Below are positions 32,599-39,800 of a stretch of 64,000 nt of DNA, one piece after another; within the stretch, counting starts at the first letter, position 1; the number at the start of each line of letters is the position of its first letter. Origin of the DNA: JANPPS01 sp964242575 (GTDB lineage: Bacteria > Pseudomonadota > Alphaproteobacteria > Acetobacterales > Acetobacteraceae); contig CAXTCN010000010.1 of the NCBI GenBank assembly GCA_964242575.1, positions 1 to 64,000 on the forward strand, read 5' to 3'. The position numbers and the translations under genes are program-made. The notes under the pieces were generated by a model. That model saw only the letters and a list, made by a program, of their open reading frames with translations, was not told the origin of the DNA and ran no database searches.

Positions 32599-33404
32599 AC
32601 GCTTTGCGAGCAGACATCATCGGCGTTGCGGTCTGGGGTCCGGGCTTGGAGGGCTGGGCCGCAAGCCGCCCGATGCTGTCCGGCGTCGTGCCCTATGTGC
32701 CGCGGCCTTCTCCGGCGCCACCGCCCGCTTTGCTGTCGTCCACCGAGCGCCGCCGGACCGGGCCGGTGGTGCGCCTGGCCCTCGCCGTCGCGCATGAGGC
32801 CGCCGCGGCTTCCGGCCTGCCGCCCGACAGCCTGCGCAGCGTGTTCGGCAGCAGCAACGGCGACGGCGTCGTGGTCGGCGGCATCCTGGATGCGCTGGCG
32901 ACGGCGGCGGACGGGGAGCGCGTGGTCTCGCCCACCGGGTTCCACAATTCCGTGCACAACGCCGCCGCCGGCTACTGGTCCATTGCCACCGGCAGCCATG
33001 AGCCTGCGACCTGCCTCGGCTGCCATGACTGGACTTGGCCCGCGGCGCTGCTGACGGCGATGGTGGACGTGGCGGGCGGTGGGCGGCCGGTGCTGCTGTG
33101 CTGCTACGACCATCCGCTCCCCTCCCCGCTCGACACGCTGCGGCCCACGGCGCATCCGTTCGGGGTGGGCCTCGTGCTCGCGCCGCCGGGGGAGGCCGGA
33201 CGGCTGGCCCGCCTTGATGTCCGCTACGACCCCGCGCCGCCGCGGGACGCCGGGGAGCCGCGGTTGGAAGCGCTGCGCCCGCTCGCGGCAGGCAACGTCA
33301 TCGCACGCTCGCTGCGGCTGCTGGAGGCGTTGGCGCTTGGTGTGCCCGACACCCACGCGCTGGCCTACCTTGACGGCCGGCTCGATGTCTCGGTGCAACC
33401 TTGA
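32595..33404 (+). CDS. Beta-ketoacyl synthase chain-length factor (ApeC-like)
   Basis: This 269-residue protein is related to the N-terminal half of ketosynthases but lacks the catalytic cysteine. It has family blocks GVAVWGPGLEGWAASR, SSTERRRTGPVVRLALAVAHEA, VFGSSNGDGVVVGGILDAL and FHNSVHNAAAGYWSIATGSHEPAT. It is annotated in related genomes as a chain-length factor that pairs with the ketosynthase. The start is a TTG whose last two bases are shared with the stop of the ketosynthase gene; another TTG lies 9 bases on. It ends in the same way, overlapping a TTG start of the next gene. Confidence 0.85.
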   Translation: MNALRADIIGVAVWGPGLEGWAASRPMLSGVVPYVPRPSPAPPPALLSSTERRRTGPVVRLALAVAHEAAAASGLPPDSLRSVFGSSNGDGVVVGGILDALATAADGERVVSPTGFHNSVHNAAAGYWSIATGSHEPATCLGCHDWTWPAALLTAMVDVAGGGRPVLLCCYDHPLPSPLDTLRPTAHPFGVGLVLAPPGEAGRLARLDVRYDPAPPRDAGEPRLEALRPLAAGNVIARSLRLLEALALGVPDTHALAYLDGRLDVSVQP

Positions 33405-33811
33405 ACCCGGTCGTACCGCACGCCGGCGCCATGGCGCTGCTGGACCGTGTCGAGGCATGGGACGCCCACGGCATAAGCTGCCGCACGCGATCGCATCTGG
33501 CACCCATGAACCCGCTTCGCCGCGCCGGACGGCTGTCGGCCTGCTGCGGCGTCGAGTACGCGCTGCAGGCCGCGGCGGCGCACGGTGCGCTGCTGGCTGG
33601 CGGCGTGGCGCAGGCAGCCGGGTATGTGGCAGCGCTGCGCGGCATCGAATTGCACGTCGAGCGGCTCGATGATCCGGCGCTGGGCGAGCTGCAAGTCTCG
33701 GCCCGGCTGGAACGACAGGAGGCCGGGGGCATCGTCTACACGCTGGAGCTGCGGTCGGAGGCCGGGGCGCTCCTGCTGACCGGCCGGGCCAGCATCGCGC
33801 TTCCGGCATGA
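33401..33811 (+). CDS. Hotdog-fold dehydratase (ApeP-like)
   Basis: This 136-residue protein resembles ApeP of aryl polyene clusters: PHAGAMALLDRVEAWD with His7, then RTRSHLAPMNPLRRAGRLSACCGVEYALQAAAAHGALL with Glu52, then the central hotdog strands LEVSARLERQEAGGIVYTLEL-like sequence. It probably works with the FabZ-like enzyme encoded at 27346 in dehydrating the growing chain. The TTG start overlaps the chain-length-factor stop (TTGA), and its stop overlaps the ketoreductase start (ATGA). Confidence 0.88.
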   Translation: MNPVVPHAGAMALLDRVEAWDAHGISCRTRSHLAPMNPLRRAGRLSACCGVEYALQAAAAHGALLAGGVAQAAGYVAALRGIELHVERLDDPALGELQVSARLERQEAGGIVYTLELRSEAGALLLTGRASIALPA

Positions 33812-34527
33812 GGCGGGCGCTGGTCACCGGCGGCGCCAGCCCGCTCGGCGCTGCGATCTGCCGCCGCCTGGCCGCGGACGGCCTGCACGTCGCGGTCCAC
33901 GCCCATGCCGGCCTGGACCGCGCACAGGCGCTCGCGGCCAGCATCCAGGACGGCGGAGGCTCGGCGGAGGCGCTCGCGTGCGACCTCGCGGACTTCGCCG
34001 CGACCGGGGCCGCCATGCTGCGATTACTGGAAGGCGGGCCGCCGCAGGTGGTGGTGCACAACGCCGGCACCCACGCCGATGTTCCCATGGCGGGCATGTC
34101 CGACCTGCAGTGGAGCAGCGTGCTGGACGTGTCGCTCGGCGGGTTCTATGCGGCGGTGCGCCCGTTGCTACTGCCGATGATCGGCACGCGCTGGGGCCGC
34201 ATCATTGCGGTCTCGTCGGTTTCGGCGCTGCTGGGCAACCGCGGCCAGGTGAACTACGCCGCCGCGAAGGCCGGGCTGATCGGCGCGTGCAAGTCCTTGG
34301 CGCGCGAGGTCGCCAGCCGCGGCATCACCGTGAACGCCGTGGCGCCCGGCGTGATCGCCTCGCCCGCCGTGGACGCCGCCATGGACTTGGCCCGCATCGC
34401 CGAGCTCGTGCCCATGCGCCGCGCCGGCCGGCCAGAGGAGGTTGCGGACCTGATCGGCTTTCTTGCGTCCGACCAGGCCGGCTACATCACCGGCCAGGTC
34501 GTTTCTATTAACGGCGGAATGACTTGA
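33808..34527 (+). CDS. 3-ketoacyl-ACP reductase, FabG-type SDR (ApeQ-like)
   Basis: This 239-residue short-chain dehydrogenase has the cofactor motif TGGASPLG (7-14), NAG at about 85-87, a catalytic Ser in AVSSVSA, Tyr150 and Lys154 in YAAAK, and the C-terminal ITGQVVSINGGMT typical of FabG. It would reduce the 3-ketoacyl-ACP intermediates of the polyene. It is coupled to the dehydratase by a 4-base overlap. The next gene starts 43 bases downstream with its own GGAGG ribosome site. Confidence 0.92.
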   Translation: MRRALVTGGASPLGAAICRRLAADGLHVAVHAHAGLDRAQALAASIQDGGGSAEALACDLADFAATGAAMLRLLEGGPPQVVVHNAGTHADVPMAGMSDLQWSSVLDVSLGGFYAAVRPLLLPMIGTRWGRIIAVSSVSALLGNRGQVNYAAAKAGLIGACKSLAREVASRGITVNAVAPGVIASPAVDAAMDLARIAELVPMRRAGRPEEVADLIGFLASDQAGYITGQVVSINGGMT

Positions 34528-34570
34528 CCCCTTTGCACCGATCCCGGCACTTAGGCTCACGGAGGGCTGC

Positions 34571-35869
34571 ATGGCATATGACGTGACCGAGTGCGACATC
34601 CTGGTGATCGGCGGCGGCCCCGCCGGCTCCACCGCTGCCGCCCTGTTGGCCGAACGCGGCGAGGACGTGGTGCTGCTGGAGCGCGAGACGCATCCGCGCT
34701 TCCACATCGGCGAGAGCCTGCTGCCGCGCAACACCGCCATTCTGGACCGCCTGGGCTTGAGTGAACAGGTTGCGGCGCTTGGCGTGCACAAGCCCGGCGC
34801 GGAGTTCGTGTCCGATGCCACCGGGCAGCGCGTGCATTTCAGCTTCGCGCTGGGCCTTGACCAGCAGTACACCTATAGCTGGCAGGTCCGCCGGTCGGAG
34901 TTCGACAAGCTGCTGTTCGACACCGCCGCCGCCCGCGGCGCGCGCACCGAACAGGGCACCCGCGTGACCGCCATGCAGTTCGCGGCGCTGGGCGGCCGGG
35001 CGCAGGTGGAGGCCACCGGCCCGGACGGCGCCATCCGGCGCTATGCCCCCCGCTTCGTGCTGGACGCCTCCGGCCGCGACACCTTCCTGGCCAGCAAGCT
35101 CGGCACCAAGCGGTCCAACAAGCACAATACCACGGCCGCGCTGTACGGCCACTTTCGCGGCGTGGAGCGCCGTTCGGGGGAGCTTGAAGGCTACATCACC
35201 GTGCACCTGGTGGACGACGGCTGGTTCTGGATGATCCCGCTGCCGGACGACGTGATGAGCGTGGGCTTCGTCGGCGACGCCCCGGCGTTCAAGGGCCGCA
35301 CCGGCACCCCGCACAATCTGTTCATGGCACGGCTGATGGGCAGCCCCAGCGTCCGTGCCCGCATGGCCGGCGCGGAGCTGCTGGGCGACGTCACCAGCAC
35401 CGGCAACTACTCCTACCGCTCGACTGAGGCGCACGGCGACGGCTACCTCATGATCGGCGACGCGTTCGGCTTCGTGGACCCGGTGTTTTCCTCTGGCGTG
35501 CTGTTGGCCATGACCGCCGGCGAGATGGGCGCCGATGTCGCGTCCACGTATCTCCAGCAACCAGCCGCGGCCCGCGCACAGGCCGCGCGGATGCAGCGCG
35601 ACATGACGCACGCCATGGAGCGCATTAGCTGGCTGATTTACCGCATCAACACCCCGGCGCTCCGCACCCTGTTCATGGCGCCGCGCAACACGCTGCGGAT
35701 GCGCGACGGCCTGGTCAGCCTGCTCGCCGGCAACCTGCGCGGCACCTGGGGTTCAGTGGTCCCGGTGCTGGCGTTCAAGTCGGTCTATTACGTCGTGGCA
35801 GCGCTGATGCGCCTGGGCATCCATCCCCTGCCCGCCCCGCGTCCGGCGCAGTTGGCGCCGGCCGAGTAA
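34571..35869 (+). CDS. FAD-dependent oxidoreductase, tryptophan-halogenase-like
   Basis: This 432-residue flavoprotein has the FAD-binding GGGPAGSTAA (14-23), FHIGESLLPRN, a QVRRSEFDKLLFDTAA helix, DASGR and a GDAFGFVDPVFSSGV second flavin motif. A WxWxIP signature is present at 218-223 (Trp218, Trp220, Pro223), characteristic of flavin-dependent halogenases. Lys74 in KPGAEF lies where carrier-protein-type halogenases have their catalytic lysine (inference). It is the last gene of the APE-like operon with a GGAGG site 5 bases upstream. It could halogenate or hydroxylate the aryl head group, or be a related mono-oxygenase or reductase; sequence alone does not decide. Confidence 0.85.
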   Translation: MAYDVTECDILVIGGGPAGSTAAALLAERGEDVVLLERETHPRFHIGESLLPRNTAILDRLGLSEQVAALGVHKPGAEFVSDATGQRVHFSFALGLDQQYTYSWQVRRSEFDKLLFDTAAARGARTEQGTRVTAMQFAALGGRAQVEATGPDGAIRRYAPRFVLDASGRDTFLASKLGTKRSNKHNTTAALYGHFRGVERRSGELEGYITVHLVDDGWFWMIPLPDDVMSVGFVGDAPAFKGRTGTPHNLFMARLMGSPSVRARMAGAELLGDVTSTGNYSYRSTEAHGDGYLMIGDAFGFVDPVFSSGVLLAMTAGEMGADVASTYLQQPAAARAQAARMQRDMTHAMERISWLIYRINTPALRTLFMAPRNTLRMRDGLVSLLAGNLRGTWGSVVPVLAFKSVYYVVAALMRLGIHPLPAPRPAQLAPAE

Positions 35870-35876
35870 CCCGTGC

Positions 35877-36974
35877 ATGGACCACCTCGGCGCCGTCACG
35901 ACGCTCGCGCAGGACCTCGTGCGGATCGACAGCCGCAGCGCCCGGTCCAACCTCCCGCTCGCGGACCGGCTCGCGCGTGAGCTGACCGGCTTCGAGTTGG
36001 AGCGGCTGGACTACGCCGCGGACGGCGTGGCGAAGTGCGTGCTGGTCGCCGCCCGCGGACAAGGCGGCCTGGCGCTGTCCGGGCACATGGACACGGTGCC
36101 CGACACCGGATGGACCACCGACCCGTGGTCCGGCCGCGTCGAGGGCGACACGCTGCACGGCCTGGGCGCCACAGACATGAAAGGTCCGCTCGCCGCCCTC
36201 GTCGCGGCCGCCCGGGCGTTGCCGGCCACGGTGCCGGTCGCGCTGTTCCTCACCACGGACGAGGAGACCACCAAGGCCGGGGCACGCCTGGTTGCGCAAC
36301 GGAGCGCGCTGGCCCGGCGGTTCGCGCCGCGCGGCATCCTGGTGGCCGAGCCCACCAGCATGGCCCCGGTGCGCGGCCACCGCAGCCATATCGAGTTCAC
36401 CGCCACGGCGCACGGCGTCCAGGCGCACAGCAGCACCGGCCAAGGCCGCAACGCCAACTGGGACCTGCTGCCGTTCCTCAACGACATGCGCGCGGTGTTC
36501 GACCGGCTCCGCACCGACCCGGCGCTGCAGGACCTAGCCTACGACCCGCCGTTCAGCGACTTCAACCTTATCCTGGACAACCATGGCGCCGCCGTGAACG
36601 TGTCCGTCCCGCGCGCCACAGCACGGATCAAGTTCCGCTACAGCGCCAGCATCGACCCTGCCTCCGTCGTGCACGCGGTCCGAACGGCCGCCGCAGAAGC
36701 CGGCGTTGAGCTTGCGGAGAAACGGGAGGGCGCGCCGCCCGAGTTGCCCGCTGGCCATCCGCTGATCCGCCTGGCGGAGAACCAGTCCGGCGCGCCCGCC
36801 GGCACCGCGCCCTACGGCACCGACGCCTCGGAGCTGCAGGCGTTGGCGCCCTGCGTGATCCTCGGCCCCGGCAGCATCGAGCGGGCGCACAAGCCGGACG
36901 AGCAAGTGAGCCTTGGCGCCCTTGCCGCCGCCGTCCCGGTGTTCATGCGGATGGCGGAGCGGAGCGCCGCTTAA
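35877..36974 (+). CDS. argE: M20-family acetylornithine deacetylase-like peptidase
   Basis: This 365-residue zinc hydrolase has the metal-binding motifs SGHMDTVP, GATDMKGPLAAL and TTDEET, then GHRSHIEF in the lid domain. The C-terminal LGPGSIERAHKPDEQV is typical of ArgE-type deacetylases, which release acetate from N-acetylornithine in arginine biosynthesis. The start lies 7 bases after the flavoprotein stop, but the function does not suggest membership of the polyene pathway. Other M20 deacylase activities are possible, so the gene name is a best match. Confidence 0.8.
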   Translation: MDHLGAVTTLAQDLVRIDSRSARSNLPLADRLARELTGFELERLDYAADGVAKCVLVAARGQGGLALSGHMDTVPDTGWTTDPWSGRVEGDTLHGLGATDMKGPLAALVAAARALPATVPVALFLTTDEETTKAGARLVAQRSALARRFAPRGILVAEPTSMAPVRGHRSHIEFTATAHGVQAHSSTGQGRNANWDLLPFLNDMRAVFDRLRTDPALQDLAYDPPFSDFNLILDNHGAAVNVSVPRATARIKFRYSASIDPASVVHAVRTAAAEAGVELAEKREGAPPELPAGHPLIRLAENQSGAPAGTAPYGTDASELQALAPCVILGPGSIERAHKPDEQVSLGALAAAVPVFMRMAERSAA

Positions 36975-37028
36975 CCGAAGAGGACTATGCATTTTACAAA
37001 CACGCCGTCCTGAAGCAGGACAGGCACC

Positions 37029-37658
37029 CTATGCGCAGCTCGGAGGCGAAGATTGCCACTTTGACAGGCGCTCTCGCGATCCAGACGTGTTCACATCAAT
37101 CCAGTTGCTCTCCCATTGGTTCGACGTGATCACCCGCAAAGCCTCTTGTGCGCGTTCTACTTTAGGAGCCGAGATGCCATCCGCAGCGGACACCAAGCGT
37201 GCAACGCCGGCAGCAAGCCGCTTAAACGCCAAATACTCTGGATGCTCATCGAAGTACCAAGAAAGTTTCTTACCCACTGCAATCGCTTCGCGTAGGCTCT
37301 GATATGCTTGGCGGAAACGTCCCAACGTTGCCACCTGGTCCTCAGTTAAGACGCGCTCAGAAGCAAGATTCACCATCATGCTCTCCATGCTTGCCTCCGC
37401 AGCTGCGGCCCGTTCATGTAACTTCCAGCGTCTTTCTCCAGAAGTACTGTCCTCTACCTGATCAATCGAGTAGTTCCAGAGCTTCCATACAGCAAAAAAC
37501 TCACCATAGAGTTTGTAGAACTCGTTCGTCGCCGTGAGAACCACCTCTCGGCGCTTCTGCCTCTCTGCCCAGTAAGCGCTGAGGCGATGGCCTACCAACC
37601 ACGCCAACAGAATAGTAATGACCGGCGCCAGAAGTGGAAAGATGTCCTTCAAACTCAT
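37029..37658 (-). CDS. Membrane-anchored hypothetical protein in low-GC insertion
   Basis: This protein of about 209 residues has one N-terminal membrane segment (PLLAPVITILLAWLVGHRL), then a mostly helical soluble part (YWAERQKRREVVLTATNEFYKLYGEFFAVWKLWNYS, ERVLTEDQVATLGRFRQAYQSLREAIAVGK). The ATG at 37658 is chosen over 37697 because the membrane segment follows it and an AGGA is upstream. Codon use and base composition are clearly less GC-rich than on either side, which suggests horizontal acquisition. Single-membrane-helix proteins of this type occur in defence islands and mobile DNA, but nothing here proves such a role. Function unknown. Confidence 0.75.
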   Translation of the reverse strand: MSLKDIFPLLAPVITILLAWLVGHRLSAYWAERQKRREVVLTATNEFYKLYGEFFAVWKLWNYSIDQVEDSTSGERRWKLHERAAAAEASMESMMVNLASERVLTEDQVATLGRFRQAYQSLREAIAVGKKLSWYFDEHPEYLAFKRLAAGVARLVSAADGISAPKVERAQEALRVITSNQWESNWIDVNTSGSRERLSKWQSSPPSCA

Positions 37659-37678
37659 TGAGCGTTCCTGCCTATGAG

Positions 37679-37723
37679 GCTTTCGGCTCCGAACCAAGCC
37701 GACCGTTCAATGCTTTCGGCTCC
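37679..37723. repeat. Short direct repeat in low-GC insertion
   Basis: The 12-base sequence GCTTTCGGCTCC occurs at 37679-37690 and again at 37712-37723. It lies just upstream of the low-GC hypothetical gene, in a 273-base gap (37659-37931) otherwise without genes. It may mark a past insertion boundary or be chance. Confidence 0.3.
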
Positions 37724-37931
37724 TTGTTCTGCCGCGAGAGGTTGGCGTTATGATCGGGTTGGTGGCACGATCCGCCAAGTAGCCGGTGCCGCAGTTGGAG
37801 AGCATCAAGGCGCAAGGAGGCACCAACCAGAGCCGCAAACCAGTCATTATCGTTGGCCCATAGCCGATAACCCCAACCCCCAAACCCCTGTAGCTGAGTT
37901 TGCAAAGTATAACGTTGCATAACCGAAATTG

Positions 37932-38678
37932 TCACTCTTCGAACCGCATCACCACTTCGCCGCAGTGCTCGAACGCCGCGCGCACCTCGGCCCCCGCGGG
38001 TGCGAAGTCCTTGCCGGTCCAGGACCCGGTTGTCACCACCTGCCCGGCCCGTAGCCCCCCGGCCCAGTGCGCCCCGGTGTTCGCCAGCCAGACCAGCAGC
38101 CGCAGCATGTCCCCGGCCGGGTTGCCCGTGCTCGCCTTGACCTCGGCGTCGTTGACCAGTAGCCGCACCCGTTCTGTCGCCAGGTCGATCCGTTGCCAAT
38201 CCGGGATGGCCGGCCCAACCACCACCCCGCCATGCGACATGCTGTCCGCCAGGCCAGACAGCGGGTCCACCGCGTCCGCGTTGGCGTAGCGGCTCTGCAA
38301 CACCTCGATGATGGGGTGCGCGGACCCAATCGCCGCCAGCACCTCGTCCGGCGCATAGGGCTGTTCCCGCGGCGGCAGGCTGGTTTTGAGCCGCACCCCG
38401 ATTTCGGCCTCCACCCCGCGCAGCGGCGCGCTGGACAGGCCCGGGCTGTCCTGCACACCGTCCGCTGGCAGCGGCGAGCAGGTCACCAGGCCGTCCGGAG
38501 CCGGCGATCCCACTTTCCAGCCGCCGATCTGGCCCAGCTCCGCCGTGACGGCGCGCTGCACCAGATAGGCTTGCTCCTCCGTGCGCGGCCGCACCGCCTC
38601 TGGCAGGCTGTTCAGCAGTTGCGCCGGGTCGCGGCGGGCGCTCAGCAACAGGCGGGCGGCATCGTGGTGGCGGTCCAT
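37932..38678 (-). CDS. 2-keto-4-pentenoate hydratase / fumarylacetoacetate hydrolase-family protein
   Basis: This 248-residue protein from ATG 38678 has the family blocks GGWKVGSPAPDG, APLRGVEAEIGVRLKTSLP (metal-binding Glu residues) and AHPIIEVLQSRY, plus SHGGVVVGPAI and WLANTGAHWAGGLRAGQVVTTGSWTG. This is the MhpD/HpaH-like fold used in meta-cleavage pathways. No other aromatic-ring-cleavage genes are nearby, so the substrate is uncertain. It is divergent from ribF with a 63-base gap. Confidence 0.9.
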   Translation of the reverse strand: MDRHHDAARLLLSARRDPAQLLNSLPEAVRPRTEEQAYLVQRAVTAELGQIGGWKVGSPAPDGLVTCSPLPADGVQDSPGLSSAPLRGVEAEIGVRLKTSLPPREQPYAPDEVLAAIGSAHPIIEVLQSRYANADAVDPLSGLADSMSHGGVVVGPAIPDWQRIDLATERVRLLVNDAEVKASTGNPAGDMLRLLVWLANTGAHWAGGLRAGQVVTTGSWTGKDFAPAGAEVRAAFEHCGEVVMRFEE

Positions 38679-38741
38679 GCCTTGACCTTCGCATCGCCGC
38701 CATGCCTTGTCCAACCGGCAACGGAGGCCCTGGCTGAACAC

Positions 38742-39698
38742 ATGCAGACGGTCCAAGACTGGCGCGCCCTGCCGGACGGGCTGCGGGACGCGACGGTGGC
38801 GCTCGGCAACTTCGACGGCGTGCACCTCGGCCACGCCCACCTGCTCCGCACCGCCCACGCCGCCCGGCCCGGCGCCAAGCTCGCGGTGCTGACGTTCGAG
38901 CCGCACCCGCGCGAGCTGTTCCGCCCGGACGACCCGCCGTTCCGCCTGATGTTGGCGGAGGAGCGCGCGGCGGCGTTGGCCGCCCTGGGCGTGCAAGTCC
39001 TATACGAGCTGCCGTTCGACCCGGCGTTCTCGGCCTTGACCGCAGACGCGTTCGTGACGGAGGTGCTGCACCAGGGGGTCGGCGCGGCGCACCTTGCCTG
39101 CGGCGCGGACTTCGCCTTCGGCCACCGTCGCGGGGGGGACGCCGCGTTCCTGGCAACGCAGGCGGAGGCGCTGGGCATCGGCCTGACCCTCGTGCCGAAG
39201 CTCGCGGACGCGCAGGGTCCCATCAGCTCCACCCGCATCCGCCGCCTGTTGCAGGACGGCTATCCCGAGCGCGCCGCCGCGGACCTCGGCCGTCCGTGGG
39301 CGGTGCGCGGCCCGGTCACGCATGGGGACCAGCGCGGTCGCACCATCGGCTTCCCGACCGCCAACATCCCGCTCGGCCGCCATCTGGAGCCTGCCCGCGG
39401 CGTCTATGCCGTGACCGCGCGCCTGCCGGACGGCGCCACCGTGCCCGGCGTCGCCAACATCGGCCGGCGTCCCACGGTGAACGAAGGCACGGAAAGCCGG
39501 GTCGAGGCGCACCTGTTCGACTGGAAGGGCGACCTGTATGGGCAGCAGGTCTCGGTGGCGCTGCTGGCGTTCCTGCGCGCCGAGTGCAAGTTCGCGTCGT
39601 TCGATGAGCTTCGCACGCAAATCGTCCAGGACGCCGAACAGGCCCGGGCCTTGTTGCAGAACCAAACCCTTGACCAGCCTGTGCCCCACTCCGCATAA
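38742..39698 (+). CDS. ribF: Bifunctional riboflavin kinase / FAD synthetase
   Basis: This 318-residue enzyme converts riboflavin to FMN and FAD. The FAD synthetase half has ALGNFDGVHLGHAHLL and the ISSTRIRRLLQDG motif. The riboflavin kinase half has GDQRGRTIGFPTANIPL, GVYAV and GVANIGRRPTVNEGTESRVEAHLFD. The length is normal for bacteria. It precedes ileS and lspA, an order common in alphaproteobacteria. No FMN riboswitch is recognisable upstream; the ATG at 38742 has only a distant GGAGG. Confidence 0.95.
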   Translation: MQTVQDWRALPDGLRDATVALGNFDGVHLGHAHLLRTAHAARPGAKLAVLTFEPHPRELFRPDDPPFRLMLAEERAAALAALGVQVLYELPFDPAFSALTADAFVTEVLHQGVGAAHLACGADFAFGHRRGGDAAFLATQAEALGIGLTLVPKLADAQGPISSTRIRRLLQDGYPERAAADLGRPWAVRGPVTHGDQRGRTIGFPTANIPLGRHLEPARGVYAVTARLPDGATVPGVANIGRRPTVNEGTESRVEAHLFDWKGDLYGQQVSVALLAFLRAECKFASFDELRTQIVQDAEQARALLQNQTLDQPVPHSA

Positions 39699-39800
39699 CC
39701 CGGTGATGCACCCGGCCCAGCCCCTGCGAATTACGGCTCCGGCCGCTCCCTGAGCGCCGGACCCGCTACGCACGCGCACCCTTCGATCCGGGACCATCCG

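Noticed and set aside
32169..34097. A 642-codon open frame on the minus strand across the ketosynthase and dehydratase genes
   Set aside because: It is antisense to clearly conserved genes and rich in Arg/Pro/Ala, as expected of a GC-rich shadow frame.
37007..37021. GTCCTG-AAG-CAGGAC hairpin after the argE-like gene
   Set aside because: Only a 6-bp stem with no T tract; too weak to call a terminator.
39699..39800. Possible T-box or other riboswitch before ileS
   Set aside because: Only 102 bases with no specifier-loop or antiterminator pattern; T-boxes are not expected in alphaproteobacteria.
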